DNA from: Flavobacteriia bacterium
GTDB taxonomy: Bacteria; Bacteroidota; Bacteroidia; Flavobacteriales; Weeksellaceae
Assembly: GCA_019455045.1 (NCBI GenBank)
Contig: JACFND010000019.1
Location: forward strand, 1-45,510
Length of the DNA stretch: 45,510 bases
Reading direction: 5' to 3'
Shown piece by piece: positions 1 to 9,047 of this stretch. Made by a program: the position numbers and the translations under genes. The notes below the pieces were generated by a model that did no database searches, had not been told where the DNA came from, and saw nothing but the letters and a program-made list of their open reading frames with translations. Position 1 is the first letter of the stretch, and each line of letters starts with the position of its first letter.

Positions 1-75
1 CATTAATACCCTTCCATCTTCCATCCTCCATCTTCCAGCATCCGACACCCAACACCCCACATCCAACAAAATCAA
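1..75. repeat. Degenerate short tandem repeat, noncoding
   Basis: The first ~75 bases are a pyrimidine-rich low-complexity run of imperfect 7-mers (TTCCATC, CTCCATC) followed by variants of CATCCGACACCCAAC (39-53). The same 15-mer with one mismatch recurs on the minus strand at 41696-41710, beside another tandem repeat. No coding signal is seen. This looks like one copy of a dispersed intergenic repeat; its left end is cut by the window edge. Confidence 0.6.
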
Positions 76-117
76 TTCCGCCGGATTAACTCCGTTGATC
101 CGGGTTTGGGGTTGATT

Positions 118-239
118 CAAAAAGAAAAGTCAGTCGCTGCGCGCCTGTTTTTTTATTTGCGGCATCCGTCCGAAAGCGAGCTTTCTCCCTGCTGCCGCAA
201 ATAAAAAAATCCATCCTGTCGGATGGACTTTTCTTTTTG
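118..239. repeat. Nested multi-arm palindrome, dispersed-repeat candidate
   Basis: A 122-bp element bounded by a perfect 14-bp inverted repeat (118-131 with 226-239). Inside it lie a perfect 17-bp inverted repeat (148-164 with 193-209), a 6-bp hairpin GAAAGC/GCTTTC (172-185) and a hairpin CCATCC/GGATGG (211-226). Both arms carry A or T runs, so it could act as a two-way terminator, but the several stacked arms exceed a simple terminator. The minus-strand translation includes KSPSDRMDFFICGS, a peptide I recall from many short spurious hypothetical proteins of flavobacteria. That suggests a multi-copy element (from memory, not searched). Confidence 0.75.
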
Positions 240-313
240 TCGGGATGACCGGATTCGAACCGACGGCCTCCACGTCCCGAACGTGGCGCGCTACCGGGCT
301 GCGCTACATCCCG
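240..313 (-). tRNA. tRNA-Pro (anticodon CGG)
   Basis: On the minus strand the sequence folds as a complete 74-nt cloverleaf. The acceptor stem CGGGATG pairs with CATCCCG, and A is the discriminator base. The D arm is GTAGCGCAGCCCGGTAGCGC, the anticodon stem CCACG/CGTGG encloses loop TTCGGGA (anticodon CGG, reading CCG proline codons), and the T loop is TTCGAAT. CCA is not encoded in the DNA. Confidence 0.95.
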
Positions 314-389
314 CCTTAAAAAAAGCAGTGCAAATTTAATTTGATTGAACTGAATTTAAAAAAGAATTCCATCTTATTTTTCAAAAAGC

Positions 390-397
390 TATATTTG
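390..397 (+). promoter_or_regulatory. Candidate -7 promoter box TATATTTG of dgt
   Basis: A perfect match to the Bacteroidota -7 element TAnnTTTG that ends 6 nt before the preferred ATG at 404, so the transcript would be leaderless or nearly so. No convincing -33 TTTG was found. Confidence 0.5.
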
Positions 398-403
398 AAG
401 ATT

Positions 404-1762
404 ATGGATTTGAATCTGATTTATTCTGCCGGCAGATTCGGCAAAGAGCTCAGCAGCGACACACGAACCGCCTATCAGCGCGATTTTGACCGGATTATTT
501 TTTCATCCGCCTTTAGAAGACTTCAAAACAAAACACAGGTGTTTCCGTTGCCGGGTAGCGTATTTGTTCACAACCGGCTGACCCATTCGCTTGAGGTTGC
601 GTCGGTCGGAAGATCGCTCGGAAATCTGGCAGGTGAATTTATTGCAGAAAAATATGATAATCAGCTGACCGAAAAATCAAAACAGTTTTATCGGTATAAT
701 CTGTACAATGTGATTTCGTCCGGCTGTCTGTGTCATGACATCGGAAATCCGGCGTTCGGTCATTCGGGCGAAGATGCGATTGCAGACTATTTCAAACGAA
801 ATGAGCAGAAACTGAAATCAAAATTCACTGAAAAAGAATGGGATGATTTTATCAGATTTGAAGGAAATGCAAATGCAATCCGGATTCTGACCCAGGTGCA
901 GAGCGGAAAATTTGAAGGCAGCATCGGTCTGACATTTGCCACGCTGGCTTCGATTGCAAAATATCCCTGCGAATCTGCTGCATCCGATAAAAAGATTCTT
1001 CATCGGAAGAAATTCGGATTCTTTCAGTCCGAAAAAGAAAATTTCAAAAAGATAGCCGCCGAGACCCAAATGATGATTGAAAGCAATAATCCGCTGATCT
1101 GTCGTCGTCATCCGTTTGTCTGGCTGGTTGAAGCCGCCGACGATATCTGTTACAACATCATCGATCTCGAAGATTCTCATCGGTTGGGAATCATCAGTCA
1201 CAAAGAATGTTCGGATATGCTGCTCAGTCTAATTTCTGCTTTGGACACAGACGAAACAGACAGTCTGAAAGGTCGTCAAAACCTGATCATCGATAAAAAT
1301 GAAAAAATATCATTTCTCAGAGCAAAAACCATCGGCCTGCTGATCCAAAAAACGGTTGAAGCCTATCAAAATCATTTTGACCGGGTTCTAGACGGCAGTC
1401 TTGACCGTTCGCTGATGAAACTGATTGACGACAGTCGCGGAGCCATCAATGTTTTAAAAGAAATTGAAAAATTCTCGATTGAAAATATTTACAATCATTA
1501 TTCGGTGGTTGAAATTGAAAATGCAGGTTACAATGTGATGTACGAACTGCTTTCACATTTTGTCGAACCGGTATTGAAATCGGATCGAAGTCAGGCAGAC
1601 GAAAAAGCGGTCAAACTGATTCCGGCGCAATTTCTTTATGAGAATGGAACCGATTATCAGAAAGTTTTGGGCGTACTCGATTTTGTTTCGGGTATGACCG
1701 ACAATTATGCGACCGAACTCTACAGAAGGATCAAAGGGATTGAGATTGGGATGAGGAGGTAG
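404..1762 (+). CDS. dgt: Deoxyguanosinetriphosphate triphosphohydrolase (dGTPase)
   Basis: Hydrolyses dGTP (and often other dNTPs) to the deoxynucleoside and triphosphate, a cytoplasmic dNTP-pool control enzyme. The 452-aa protein has the N-terminal dGTPase signature (RDFDRIIFSSAFRRLQNKTQV, then RLTHSLEV) and the HD-superfamily metal site CHDIGNPAFGHSGE around H111/D112. Further metal-site residues follow in the segment VWLVEAADDICYNIIDLED. The reading frame is open back to a TTG at 341, but ATG 404 gives the usual family N-terminus (MDLNLIYSAGR) and lies just after a -7 box. It is monocistronic; the 275-bp gap downstream shows no clear gene. Confident family call; substrate range is inferred. 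Confidence 0.92.
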   Translation: MDLNLIYSAGRFGKELSSDTRTAYQRDFDRIIFSSAFRRLQNKTQVFPLPGSVFVHNRLTHSLEVASVGRSLGNLAGEFIAEKYDNQLTEKSKQFYRYNLYNVISSGCLCHDIGNPAFGHSGEDAIADYFKRNEQKLKSKFTEKEWDDFIRFEGNANAIRILTQVQSGKFEGSIGLTFATLASIAKYPCESAASDKKILHRKKFGFFQSEKENFKKIAAETQMMIESNNPLICRRHPFVWLVEAADDICYNIIDLEDSHRLGIISHKECSDMLLSLISALDTDETDSLKGRQNLIIDKNEKISFLRAKTIGLLIQKTVEAYQNHFDRVLDGSLDRSLMKLIDDSRGAINVLKEIEKFSIENIYNHYSVVEIENAGYNVMYELLSHFVEPVLKSDRSQADEKAVKLIPAQFLYENGTDYQKVLGVLDFVSGMTDNYATELYRRIKGIEIGMRR

Positions 1763-2037
1763 GTTGATTATAATCGACTGGACGTTGGTTAAGATTCAAA
1801 TATATTACGATTTCCGCAGCAATTATAAATTGGAATACTCGAAATGAAAGAGCTTACGGTTCATTTTGATTCATTGAAATCCGAGTGAAAAAAATATTAG
1901 GATATTGTTAAAATTTGTTTAATTTTACTTTCGAAATTCATCAGCAGACCTATAAATCAGCTTGAATCATTTATTTTTTTAGCCTATCCAACCGCCACGA
2001 TTGTTTTGCATAAAGACTGAAAAAAAGATTCATTCAA

Positions 2038-5000
2038 ATGAGAAAAAAACTACTCTTGTTTTTTACAGTGGCGGCTAGTCTGCTGTTTGGTCAGACAGCC
2101 GACGAAATCAAAAAAATTACCGCAAATTATGATACTGCAACGCTACAGTCGCTCAGTGAACAATTTCACGCACAATATTTGGCAGACAAAGAATATGCAT
2201 TAAAAAAAGCAGCAGAACTGAATATTCCTCTTGTTATTGAAGAAAACGGAAGACGTGCCGAACTTCAAAAATTCCTTGCTGATGGCACGCCGGTCTATTA
2301 TACGACATTTAATCTTGACGCAGCACGTTCTACCCGAACCAACCATCTCCAGATTGGCGGTTCGCTCGGTCTTAATCTGATGGGTCAGAATATGACTGCG
2401 CATATCTGGGATGAAGGAGTAGCCAGAATAACGCATCAGGAATATGACGGTGACGGAGGAAATAACCGTTATTCAATAGGTGATGGCACGACAGTCTTAA
2501 ATTTTCACTCTGCGCATGTTGCCGGTACAATTATGGCTTCGGGCGTGGAACCGCAGGCAAAAGGAATGGCTCCTTATGGAAAAGCAGTGGGATATGATTG
2601 GAATAACGACCTGAGTGAAGCTGCAAATGCTGCCAGCAACAAGGGAATGCTTATATCCAGTCACTCATACGGATGGGGCGCTTCGTCATTACCTGCATGG
2701 GTATTTGGAGCATACGTGGATGATTCGAGAGATTGGGACAATCTGATGTTTAATGCAAAATATTATTTAATGGTCGTTGCTGCCGGAAATGACGGACTTT
2801 TTGTAAATCCGCAGCCTGTAGGAGGTGTTTCCGGCTATGACAAACTTTCAAGTCATGCTACGAGTAAAAATAATCTCGTCATCGCTAATGCGCAGGATGC
2901 GAATGTTGATTCAGGTGGTAATCTAAATAGTGTCTTTATCAATTCAACAAGCAGCCAGGGGCCGACTGATGATTATAGGATCAAGCCTGATTTGACCGGA
3001 AACGGTACAGGCGTGTATTCAACTTATCAAAATACAGACACAGCCTATAATAGTATATCCGGAACTTCAATGGCTACTCCCAATGTTTCGGGAACACTTC
3101 TTCTTCTTCAGGAACATTACAATAAATTGAATTCAGTTTTTATGAGAGCGGCTACCCTTAAAGGCCTCGTGCTCCACACTGCCGATGATGCAGGACCGAC
3201 AGGACCGGACGCGATTTGGGGCTGGGGGCTGATGAATGCAAAGAGAGCAGCTGAAACAATTTCATATAAAGATACACATTCAATTATCGAGGAAGCCAGT
3301 ATCAGCACAGGACAGACTCTCACCTTTACTGTAGATTCAGACGGTTTGAACCCGCTGATTGCTTCTATCAGTTGGACAGATCGACCCGGATCGGTGAATA
3401 ATGGCACTTTAAACAGGACTACTCCTGTTTTGGTCAATGACTTGGACATCAGGGTGACAAAAGGAGGAACCACTTTTTACCCTTGGAAACTAACCGGTGT
3501 GACCACCAACGGAAAGGGAGACAACAATGTGGATCCGTTTGAAAGAGTGGACATTCCCGGTGCTTCGGGAGCCTATACAATTACCATCACATACAAAGGA
3601 ACACTGACCGGAGGAAGTCAGGATTTTTCACTGATTGTGACCGGTATCAATACTTCTGCCTGTTCAAGAGCTGTTAGCTCGGCTGCCGCAGACCCTGTCT
3701 GCAGTTCAGGTACTTCAAATATTACGGTTACCGGAAATTCGGGAACTACTCAGTTGAGACTTTATGCCGTCTCTTTGGGTGGAACACCAATTGCGACCAT
3801 CAACGGAAATTCAGGAACATTTACAACACCAAATTTAACTCAGACAACAACTTATTATGTTGCAGCAGCCGATGCAGGTTGTGAATCTGCCAGGTATCCG
3901 GTCACGATTGTAGTGAGCGATCCGCCGCCTGCAGTAAATGTTGTCAAAGCAGATCATTCAACACCCGGAAACTGTGATTTGGATTATTCGGAATTGACAG
4001 CAAGCGGTGCAAAATTGAGCAATATCCAGATTCATCAGGACGATCTTTCAACATCGAGTTGGGGTGTGCAGGCATCACACAACACCAGAGTGTATGCAGG
4101 TTTTTTCAATTCGAATAATGCAGGTGGAGTCATGCCTGAGATTGGAATATATAGAGCAAGTAATACCAATCAAAACGGCACCCAGACTCTTTTATACCCT
4201 CTTATTGACGGTGATATCGCCAGCTTTGATGTTTCTTCCTATACCAGTCTGACCTTTAAATTCAAACATAAATTCGTGTTCAAAGCAGGTACTGGATTAT
4301 CACGAAATATTATACTCGGAATTTCTACCGACGGTGCAAATTTCGCGACTGCATGGAGCAGAACCAATATAGCAGCAAATATAAATGCTGAAACTGTAAC
4401 TGTTGATTTGAGTGCCTATATCGGTTCACCAACGATTTCTTTTCTGTTTGGATATATTGGAAGCAGTAACGGTCTTGACAACTGGTACATAGATGATATT
4501 GAAATAATCGGCGATATACAGGCACCGATAACCTGGACTCCAACGACCGGATTGTTTACCAATCAGGCGTTAACCAATCCGTATACCGGAGGTCATGCAT
4601 TAAAAGTTTATGCTTCACCTGCAACCACTCAAAATTATACTGCAAGTGCAGCTTATTCTCCGGGTGCCTGCGCAGCAACCAAATCAGTCGAAGTAAATCC
4701 TGATCTTTCAGATTATCTCGCCAATACCGGTAACTGGAGCGTTGCATCCAACTGGTCCAACAATACAGTCCCCGATATCACCAAATGCGTCCGAGTGCCC
4801 AACGGAAAAACACTGACCGTAAATGTCGACAATGCTCAGGCAAAACGGCTGAAAGTGGATGCAGGCGGAAAAATATTTATCGGAAAGGACAAAGCACTGA
4901 CGGTTGACGGATCTATTCAAAATGATGCAACTGCTGATGATTTTGTAATCGAAAGCGGCGGTTCGCTGGTTCAGAATGATGATTCGGCGGTCAATACCGG

Positions 5001-6369
5001 TCAGATTACGGCAAAAAGAAATTTCATTTTCTCACCTCAAAGAAAACAGTACAATTATATCATCTCGCCGGTAATTGGTCAGCCAATCAAACAGATATAC
5101 ACCAATCCGCCCTATGTGATTTATCACAAAGAAGAATTCAATTTCTTCTACAATGCATATAACGGTGATTATATCGCCGGCCGCGGTCTGGCGATCAAAG
5201 AACCGCCTGTGGCAAGCATTCCGGCTTCGACCATTGATGCGGTGATGAAGGGCGAACCTTTCAATGGAATTTTGAATTATCCGCTGTCCTATACCACCAC
5301 TCAGCCCGGAGTCGATCACGGTTTCAATCTGGTCGGAAATCCTTATCCGTCAAATCTGGATCTGATGCAGCTTTATCAGGACAACAGTTCAAAAATCACC
5401 GCAGATTTCATGTTTTGGGACAATCGCGGAAATGCACTTTTTGAACAAATGGGATCTGGTTACGGAGGCAGCAGTTATGCGGTCTTCAACGCTTCTGGAC
5501 CGGGTACAGGTACCGCTGCACCGTCGAGTTCTGCATTGTCAGACAAAAAAATTCCAAACAGATACACCCGTCCGGCGACAGCTTTCCTGATCAGAGCGCT
5601 TCCGGGTGCAAACGGTCAGACCCTTGATTTCAAAAATCAGTACAGGGTGGCTGCCAACAGCCCGGGAAGTCCTGAGTATTTTGGAAAAGGAGTTGCTCCC
5701 GAACCGGCAGATCGTTACTGGCTGACACTGACCACACCATCTGAAGTTGATTTTATGTCTGCTGTGGTTTATTTCGATGGAGGAGACGATGCTTATACTG
5801 CCGATGACAGCGATGCGCTCAATTTGTCTGATGAACTTTATACTTTGACAGCAGACCATCAGTTACTGATTCAGGGCAGAAAATCTTTTGACAATCTCGA
5901 CAAGGTAAATCTCGGATATCGTGCTTTCGAAACCGGCACATACATCATTTCGATTTTTGACAAAGAAGGTGTATTTGCTGAAGGTCAGAATATCTGGCTG
6001 ATCGACCTGCTGCTTGACCGTGTGGTGAATCTGACCGAGAAACCTTATAAATTCATGACCAGACCGGGCGAATACAACGACAGATTTGTTATTGTTTATC
6101 GTCCGACCAAAACAAAGAGCATCGATGCGAATGTCGGCAACGAGATATTGTTTGCTAAAAAGGACAACAAGATTGTGGTGACTTTAACCATCGATAAAAT
6201 TTCTGAAATTGAGATTTTTAATCTGGTTGGAAAGTCTGTTTTTAAGAATTCAGAAATCAATTCTAATGAATTTAAAATCAATTCACTCAATTTCAATCAT
6301 CAGGTGATAGTGGTGGCGGTGATAACCGAAACCGGTGAATTGGTAACCAGGAAATTTATCAATAATTAA
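2038..6369 (+). CDS. Secreted subtilisin-like (S8) serine protease with T9SS sorting tail
   Basis: A 1443-aa exported protease. Residues 1-18 are a Sec signal peptide (MRKKLLLFFTVAASLLFGQ). The S8 catalytic triad is visible: D125 in HIWDEG, H160 in NFHSAHVAG and S344 in GTSMATPNVSG. The catalytic domain is followed by a P-domain-like beta region (about 410-545), an Ig-like region with paired cysteines, a jelly-roll-like region (about 650-840), and a long beta-rich region shared with many Bacteroidota cell-surface proteins. The last ~75 residues (from about EIEIFNLVGKSVF to FINN) form a type A T9SS C-terminal domain. It is predicted to cross the outer membrane by T9SS and be released or anchored on the surface. 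Physiological substrate unknown. A hairpin terminator follows. Confidence 0.9.
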   Translation: MRKKLLLFFTVAASLLFGQTADEIKKITANYDTATLQSLSEQFHAQYLADKEYALKKAAELNIPLVIEENGRRAELQKFLADGTPVYYTTFNLDAARSTRTNHLQIGGSLGLNLMGQNMTAHIWDEGVARITHQEYDGDGGNNRYSIGDGTTVLNFHSAHVAGTIMASGVEPQAKGMAPYGKAVGYDWNNDLSEAANAASNKGMLISSHSYGWGASSLPAWVFGAYVDDSRDWDNLMFNAKYYLMVVAAGNDGLFVNPQPVGGVSGYDKLSSHATSKNNLVIANAQDANVDSGGNLNSVFINSTSSQGPTDDYRIKPDLTGNGTGVYSTYQNTDTAYNSISGTSMATPNVSGTLLLLQEHYNKLNSVFMRAATLKGLVLHTADDAGPTGPDAIWGWGLMNAKRAAETISYKDTHSIIEEASISTGQTLTFTVDSDGLNPLIASISWTDRPGSVNNGTLNRTTPVLVNDLDIRVTKGGTTFYPWKLTGVTTNGKGDNNVDPFERVDIPGASGAYTITITYKGTLTGGSQDFSLIVTGINTSACSRAVSSAAADPVCSSGTSNITVTGNSGTTQLRLYAVSLGGTPIATINGNSGTFTTPNLTQTTTYYVAAADAGCESARYPVTIVVSDPPPAVNVVKADHSTPGNCDLDYSELTASGAKLSNIQIHQDDLSTSSWGVQASHNTRVYAGFFNSNNAGGVMPEIGIYRASNTNQNGTQTLLYPLIDGDIASFDVSSYTSLTFKFKHKFVFKAGTGLSRNIILGISTDGANFATAWSRTNIAANINAETVTVDLSAYIGSPTISFLFGYIGSSNGLDNWYIDDIEIIGDIQAPITWTPTTGLFTNQALTNPYTGGHALKVYASPATTQNYTASAAYSPGACAATKSVEVNPDLSDYLANTGNWSVASNWSNNTVPDITKCVRVPNGKTLTVNVDNAQAKRLKVDAGGKIFIGKDKALTVDGSIQNDATADDFVIESGGSLVQNDDSAVNTGQITAKRNFIFSPQRKQYNYIISPVIGQPIKQIYTNPPYVIYHKEEFNFFYNAYNGDYIAGRGLAIKEPPVASIPASTIDAVMKGEPFNGILNYPLSYTTTQPGVDHGFNLVGNPYPSNLDLMQLYQDNSSKITADFMFWDNRGNALFEQMGSGYGGSSYAVFNASGPGTGTAAPSSSALSDKKIPNRYTRPATAFLIRALPGANGQTLDFKNQYRVAANSPGSPEYFGKGVAPEPADRYWLTLTTPSEVDFMSAVVYFDGGDDAYTADDSDALNLSDELYTLTADHQLLIQGRKSFDNLDKVNLGYRAFETGTYIISIFDKEGVFAEGQNIWLIDLLLDRVVNLTEKPYKFMTRPGEYNDRFVIVYRPTKTKSIDANVGNEILFAKKDNKIVVTLTIDKISEIEIFNLVGKSVFKNSEINSNEFKINSLNFNHQVIVVAVITETGELVTRKFINN

Positions 6370-6390
6370 GAGATAAAAATAATTCAGGTG

Positions 6391-6424
6391 AAGGCTCCAT
6401 ATATTTGGGGCCTTTTCTGTTTTT
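6391..6424. terminator. Rho-independent terminator after the S8 protease
   Basis: Stem AAGGCTCC (6391-6398) pairs with GGGGCCTT (6407-6414) using one G-U pair, with an 8-nt loop and a T-rich tail. It sits between convergent genes ending at 6369 (+) and 6433 (-). Confidence 0.7.
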
Positions 6425-6432
6425 ATGAAAAA

Positions 6433-7098
6433 TCAGAATTTGAATTCTTTGTCCGAAATGACAGGATTGATTTGAATCGAACTGAATTTGATCACGTATT
6501 CACCTCCTTTTTTTGGCTGACCGACGATTCGGGTCGCAAAATCAAGACCTCCGAATTTTTTGTAATCCTGATAAAACATTTTTTCATCCTTGTTTTCTTC
6601 CCAAAGCAGCGAATAGTCTTTGGTCGAAAAACAATAAGTGGTATGATTTACATTTTTTGTCAGTTCAACTTTGTAACATTCCTGACTGCCCGAATTATCT
6701 TTTCCGATGTAATCAGCGGTAAACCCTTTTTTTGAATAATCAAGCAGATCATCCTCAAAAGAATCCGGCTGATAGGATTTTAGGATTTCATTTTTACCCG
6801 AAATCTCATTGTAAGTCCAGCCGTTTTTTCCGTCATAACCTTCATTCAGCATTTCCTTGCCATTGACCATAAAAATGACTTTTTTCTGATAAGGTCTTTT
6901 GTGATAAATCACAATCGGAAACGACTGTTCCAAACTCAGCAGCGCATCACCTTTCATAATGATACTGTTCAGATTCTTCCAATTTTTGATTCCGCCTGAA
7001 TTTTCAAGATGCTGACTGATGATCTGATCTGCGGTTTGTGCATTCAGCGAAAAACCAATCATCATTATAATTAGAGGCAGCAATTGATTTTTAACCAT
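6433..7098 (-). CDS. LolA-like outer-membrane lipoprotein-sorting family protein
   Basis: A 221-aa periplasmic protein. The start chosen is ATG at 7098, which gives a clean signal peptide (MVKNQLLPLIIMMIGFSLNAQ). Longer in-frame starts would run into the upstream gene. After the signal come TADQIISQHLENSGGIKNW and a run of alternating beta strands (GKEMLNEGYDGKNGWTYN, PKKGGEYVIKFSSIQINP) typical of the LolA/LppX half-barrel fold seen in Bacteroidota proteins annotated as outer-membrane lipoprotein-sorting proteins. It begins 7 nt after the kdnB stop, so it is probably the third gene of the kdsB-kdnB operon. A carrier role for a lipid or lipoprotein is inferred from fold only; it is not proven to be the housekeeping LolA. 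Confidence 0.7.
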   Translation of the reverse strand: MVKNQLLPLIIMMIGFSLNAQTADQIISQHLENSGGIKNWKNLNSIIMKGDALLSLEQSFPIVIYHKRPYQKKVIFMVNGKEMLNEGYDGKNGWTYNEISGKNEILKSYQPDSFEDDLLDYSKKGFTADYIGKDNSGSQECYKVELTKNVNHTTYCFSTKDYSLLWEENKDEKMFYQDYKKFGGLDFATRIVGQPKKGGEYVIKFSSIQINPVISDKEFKF

Positions 7099-7105
7099 TG
7101 CCGGT

Positions 7106-8179
7106 TTACATTTTTTCATACAGTTCTCTGACTTTTTTCTCAGTGACGATTTCACGCCAGTTTTTTCCAAACGCATTTTCCCAAAGTGGTTCGAGTCTGA
7201 TTGCAATACCGACCATTTTCTTCATTTCATCTTCAGAAAGCTCTGAACAGACATTTTTGGGAAGTTCGATTTTGAATTTCTCAATGATCTTTTTGAAATC
7301 TCTAACGCCTTCAGGATAATATTCTTCAATCTGATTGAATGCGATACAGTTTCCGAGTCCGTGTCTGATGCCCATTACATACGACAAACCGTAACTCAGT
7401 GCATGCGCAACACCCACCTGAGAATAGGCGATGCTCATTCCGCCGTGCCAGGAGGCCATCATCAGATCTTCATAAGATTCATCGTCCCATTCTTCTTTTT
7501 CGAGATATATTTTTTTGCAGAGTTCAAGCGCTTTTTCGCCATAACTCCTGCTGAAAGCATTCAGATATGTTCCGTTCAGCGACTCGATACAGTGGATATA
7601 ACAGTCCATTCCGGTATAGAATGCCTGATCTTTCGGCGCATCTTCTGTCAGTTTCGGATCAAGTATTACCTGATTGAATGGTGTAAAATCTGAATTCATT
7701 CCCAATTTTCTGTCCGGCCCGGTCAGTACACAGGTTCTTGAAACTTCAGCGCCTGTTCCGCTCAGTGTAGGAACGCCGGCATGATAAACACCTTCATTTT
7801 TGACCAGATCCCATCCCTGATAATCTGCGGATGAACCTTTGTTGGTCATCATCAGCGCAACCGCCTTGGTCATGTCGAGCACGCTCCCGCCGCCATAACC
7901 GATGATGCCCGAGATTTCTCCGAATTCACCGACCAGTTCATCCCTGAGCCGGTCCACATAAGCAGTGGTCGGTTCACGGTCGGTATCTATAAAAATGATT
8001 TTATCGTTTTTTTGGATCGGTATATTCTTCTCAAGCGTCTTGCCTTTGAAACAGTGATCTGCAAAATAGATGACCGGATGACCGTTCTTTCTGACAGGTT
8101 TCACGATCTCTTCAATCTGCCTTGAACAGCCGCGTCCGTACACAACGCGTGTCACCATCGGAAAATTTTTAAAACTCAT
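7106..8179 (-). CDS. kdnB: Iron-containing alcohol dehydrogenase, probable Kdo 8-oxidase
   Basis: 357 aa, group III metal-dependent alcohol dehydrogenase fold. The N-terminal nucleotide-binding region carries [13 protein letters not shown] (97-109). The C-terminal metal site is complete: D192, H196, H259 and H273 ([35 protein letters not shown]). It overlaps kdsB by the tetranucleotide ATGA, so the two are translationally coupled. In Shewanella, KdnB oxidises C8 of 3-deoxy-D-manno-octulosonate (Kdo) and KdnA aminates it before KdsB activates the sugar. The operon with kdsB and the start [17 protein letters not shown] make KdnB the best assignment. No KdnA-type aminotransferase lies in the window. 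An unrelated alcohol dehydrogenase role cannot be excluded. Confidence 0.8.
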   Translation of the reverse strand: MSFKNFPMVTRVVYGRGCSRQIEEIVKPVRKNGHPVIYFADHCFKGKTLEKNIPIQKNDKIIFIDTDREPTTAYVDRLRDELVGEFGEISGIIGYGGGSVLDMTKAVALMMTNKGSSADYQGWDLVKNEGVYHAGVPTLSGTGAEVSRTCVLTGPDRKLGMNSDFTPFNQVILDPKLTEDAPKDQAFYTGMDCYIHCIESLNGTYLNAFSRSYGEKALELCKKIYLEKEEWDDESYEDLMMASWHGGMSIAYSQVGVAHALSYGLSYVMGIRHGLGNCIAFNQIEEYYPEGVRDFKKIIEKFKIELPKNVCSELSEDEMKKMVGIAIRLEPLWENAFGKNWREIVTEKKVRELYEKM

Positions 8180-8925
8180 TTGTCGGCTGTTTGAAGTTTT
8201 TTTAAATAGGCATTTGCTCTTTCCAAATCTTCGGGTGTGTCAATTTCGATTCCCATAAATCCGGTTTCAAGCACCTTGATTTTCATACCGTACTCGAGAT
8301 ATCGGAGCTGTTCCAATTTCTCGGCTCTTTCGTTTTGTCTCATCGGCAGTTTTGAAAATTCGAGCAATGCTTTTTTTCTGAAAGCATAAATCCCGATATG
8401 CCGATAGTAATCTGCTCTGAATTCCGTCTCCCGCGGATAGGGGATCGGACTTCTTGAAAAATAAAGTGCAAAATTGTTGATATCCCAATTGACTTTCACC
8501 GCATTCGGATTATTGATATCTTCATCATTATCCATCTTCTGAGCAAGCGTGGCAAGCGAAATTTCATTTTTTGAATCATTTCTGAATGCTTCGGTCAGTT
8601 TCCCGAGCGCTTCTTTTTTTACAAACGGTTCATCGCCCTGAACATTCACCACCACATCACAATCCAAATTTTCAACTGCTTCTGCAATTCGGTCGCTGCC
8701 GGTCTGGTGTTCTTTTCGGCTCATGATTGCTTTCCCGCCGTTTTTTGTGATTTCATCATAGATGATTTCAGAATCCGTGGCCACAAACACATCATCGAAA
8801 AGCCCCGTTCTGACCGTATTTTCATAGGTGGTCAGTATAACGGATCTGTCGCCGAGAAGGGCCATTAGTTTTCCGGGAAAACGACTGGCGGCATAACGCG
8901 CCGGAATGACTGCAATGATTTTCAA
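8176..8925 (-). CDS. kdsB: 3-deoxy-manno-octulosonate cytidylyltransferase
   Basis: 249 aa, full length for the family. It transfers CMP from CTP to Kdo (or an 8-amino derivative), activating it for transfer to lipid A. Visible motifs: the N-terminal nucleotide loop [14 protein letters not shown], the sugar-binding segment [25 protein letters not shown] and the C-terminal [13 protein letters not shown]. It is first gene of the minus-strand operon with kdnB and the LolA-like gene, with a -7 box (8944-8951) 18 nt upstream of the ATG. Confidence 0.95.
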   Translation of the reverse strand: MKIIAVIPARYAASRFPGKLMALLGDRSVILTTYENTVRTGLFDDVFVATDSEIIYDEITKNGGKAIMSRKEHQTGSDRIAEAVENLDCDVVVNVQGDEPFVKKEALGKLTEAFRNDSKNEISLATLAQKMDNDEDINNPNAVKVNWDINNFALYFSRSPIPYPRETEFRADYYRHIGIYAFRKKALLEFSKLPMRQNERAEKLEQLRYLEYGMKIKVLETGFMGIEIDTPEDLERANAYLKKLQTADK

Positions 8926-8943
8926 CCTGAACTATATTTTTGC

Positions 8944-8951
8944 CAAATTTA
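8944..8951 (-). promoter_or_regulatory. Candidate -7 box TAAATTTG of kdsB operon
   Basis: Minus-strand match to TAnnTTTG, 18 nt upstream of the kdsB ATG at 8925. It is the only such box in the gap between kdsB and the upstream terminator. Confidence 0.55.
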
Positions 8952-8990
8952 CTAAAAAAGCTGATGATTTACCGTTTTTTGAACCGAACA

Positions 8991-9021
8991 TAAAAAATCC
9001 CGCTTTTGACGGGCGGGATTT
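8991..9021 (-). terminator. Rho-independent terminator of the DUF4349 gene
   Basis: A 9-bp perfect stem: minus-strand AAATCCCGC (9013-9021) pairs with GCGGGATTT (8995-9003) around a 9-nt loop, followed on the minus strand by a T run. It lies 26 nt past the stop of the gene at 9048-9995. Confidence 0.85.
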
Positions 9022-9047
9022 GAATTTATCCAAAATGAAACTGAACG

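Noticed and set aside
341..403. N-terminal extension of dGTPase from TTG 341
   Set aside because: It overlaps the promoter box, and adds a lysine-rich segment not seen at family N-termini; ATG 404 fits better.
1763..2037. Small gene or riboswitch between dgt and the protease
   Set aside because: Only AT-rich DNA with an 8-bp palindrome near 1763-1780 and imperfect -7 boxes; no coding or aptamer-like structure seen.
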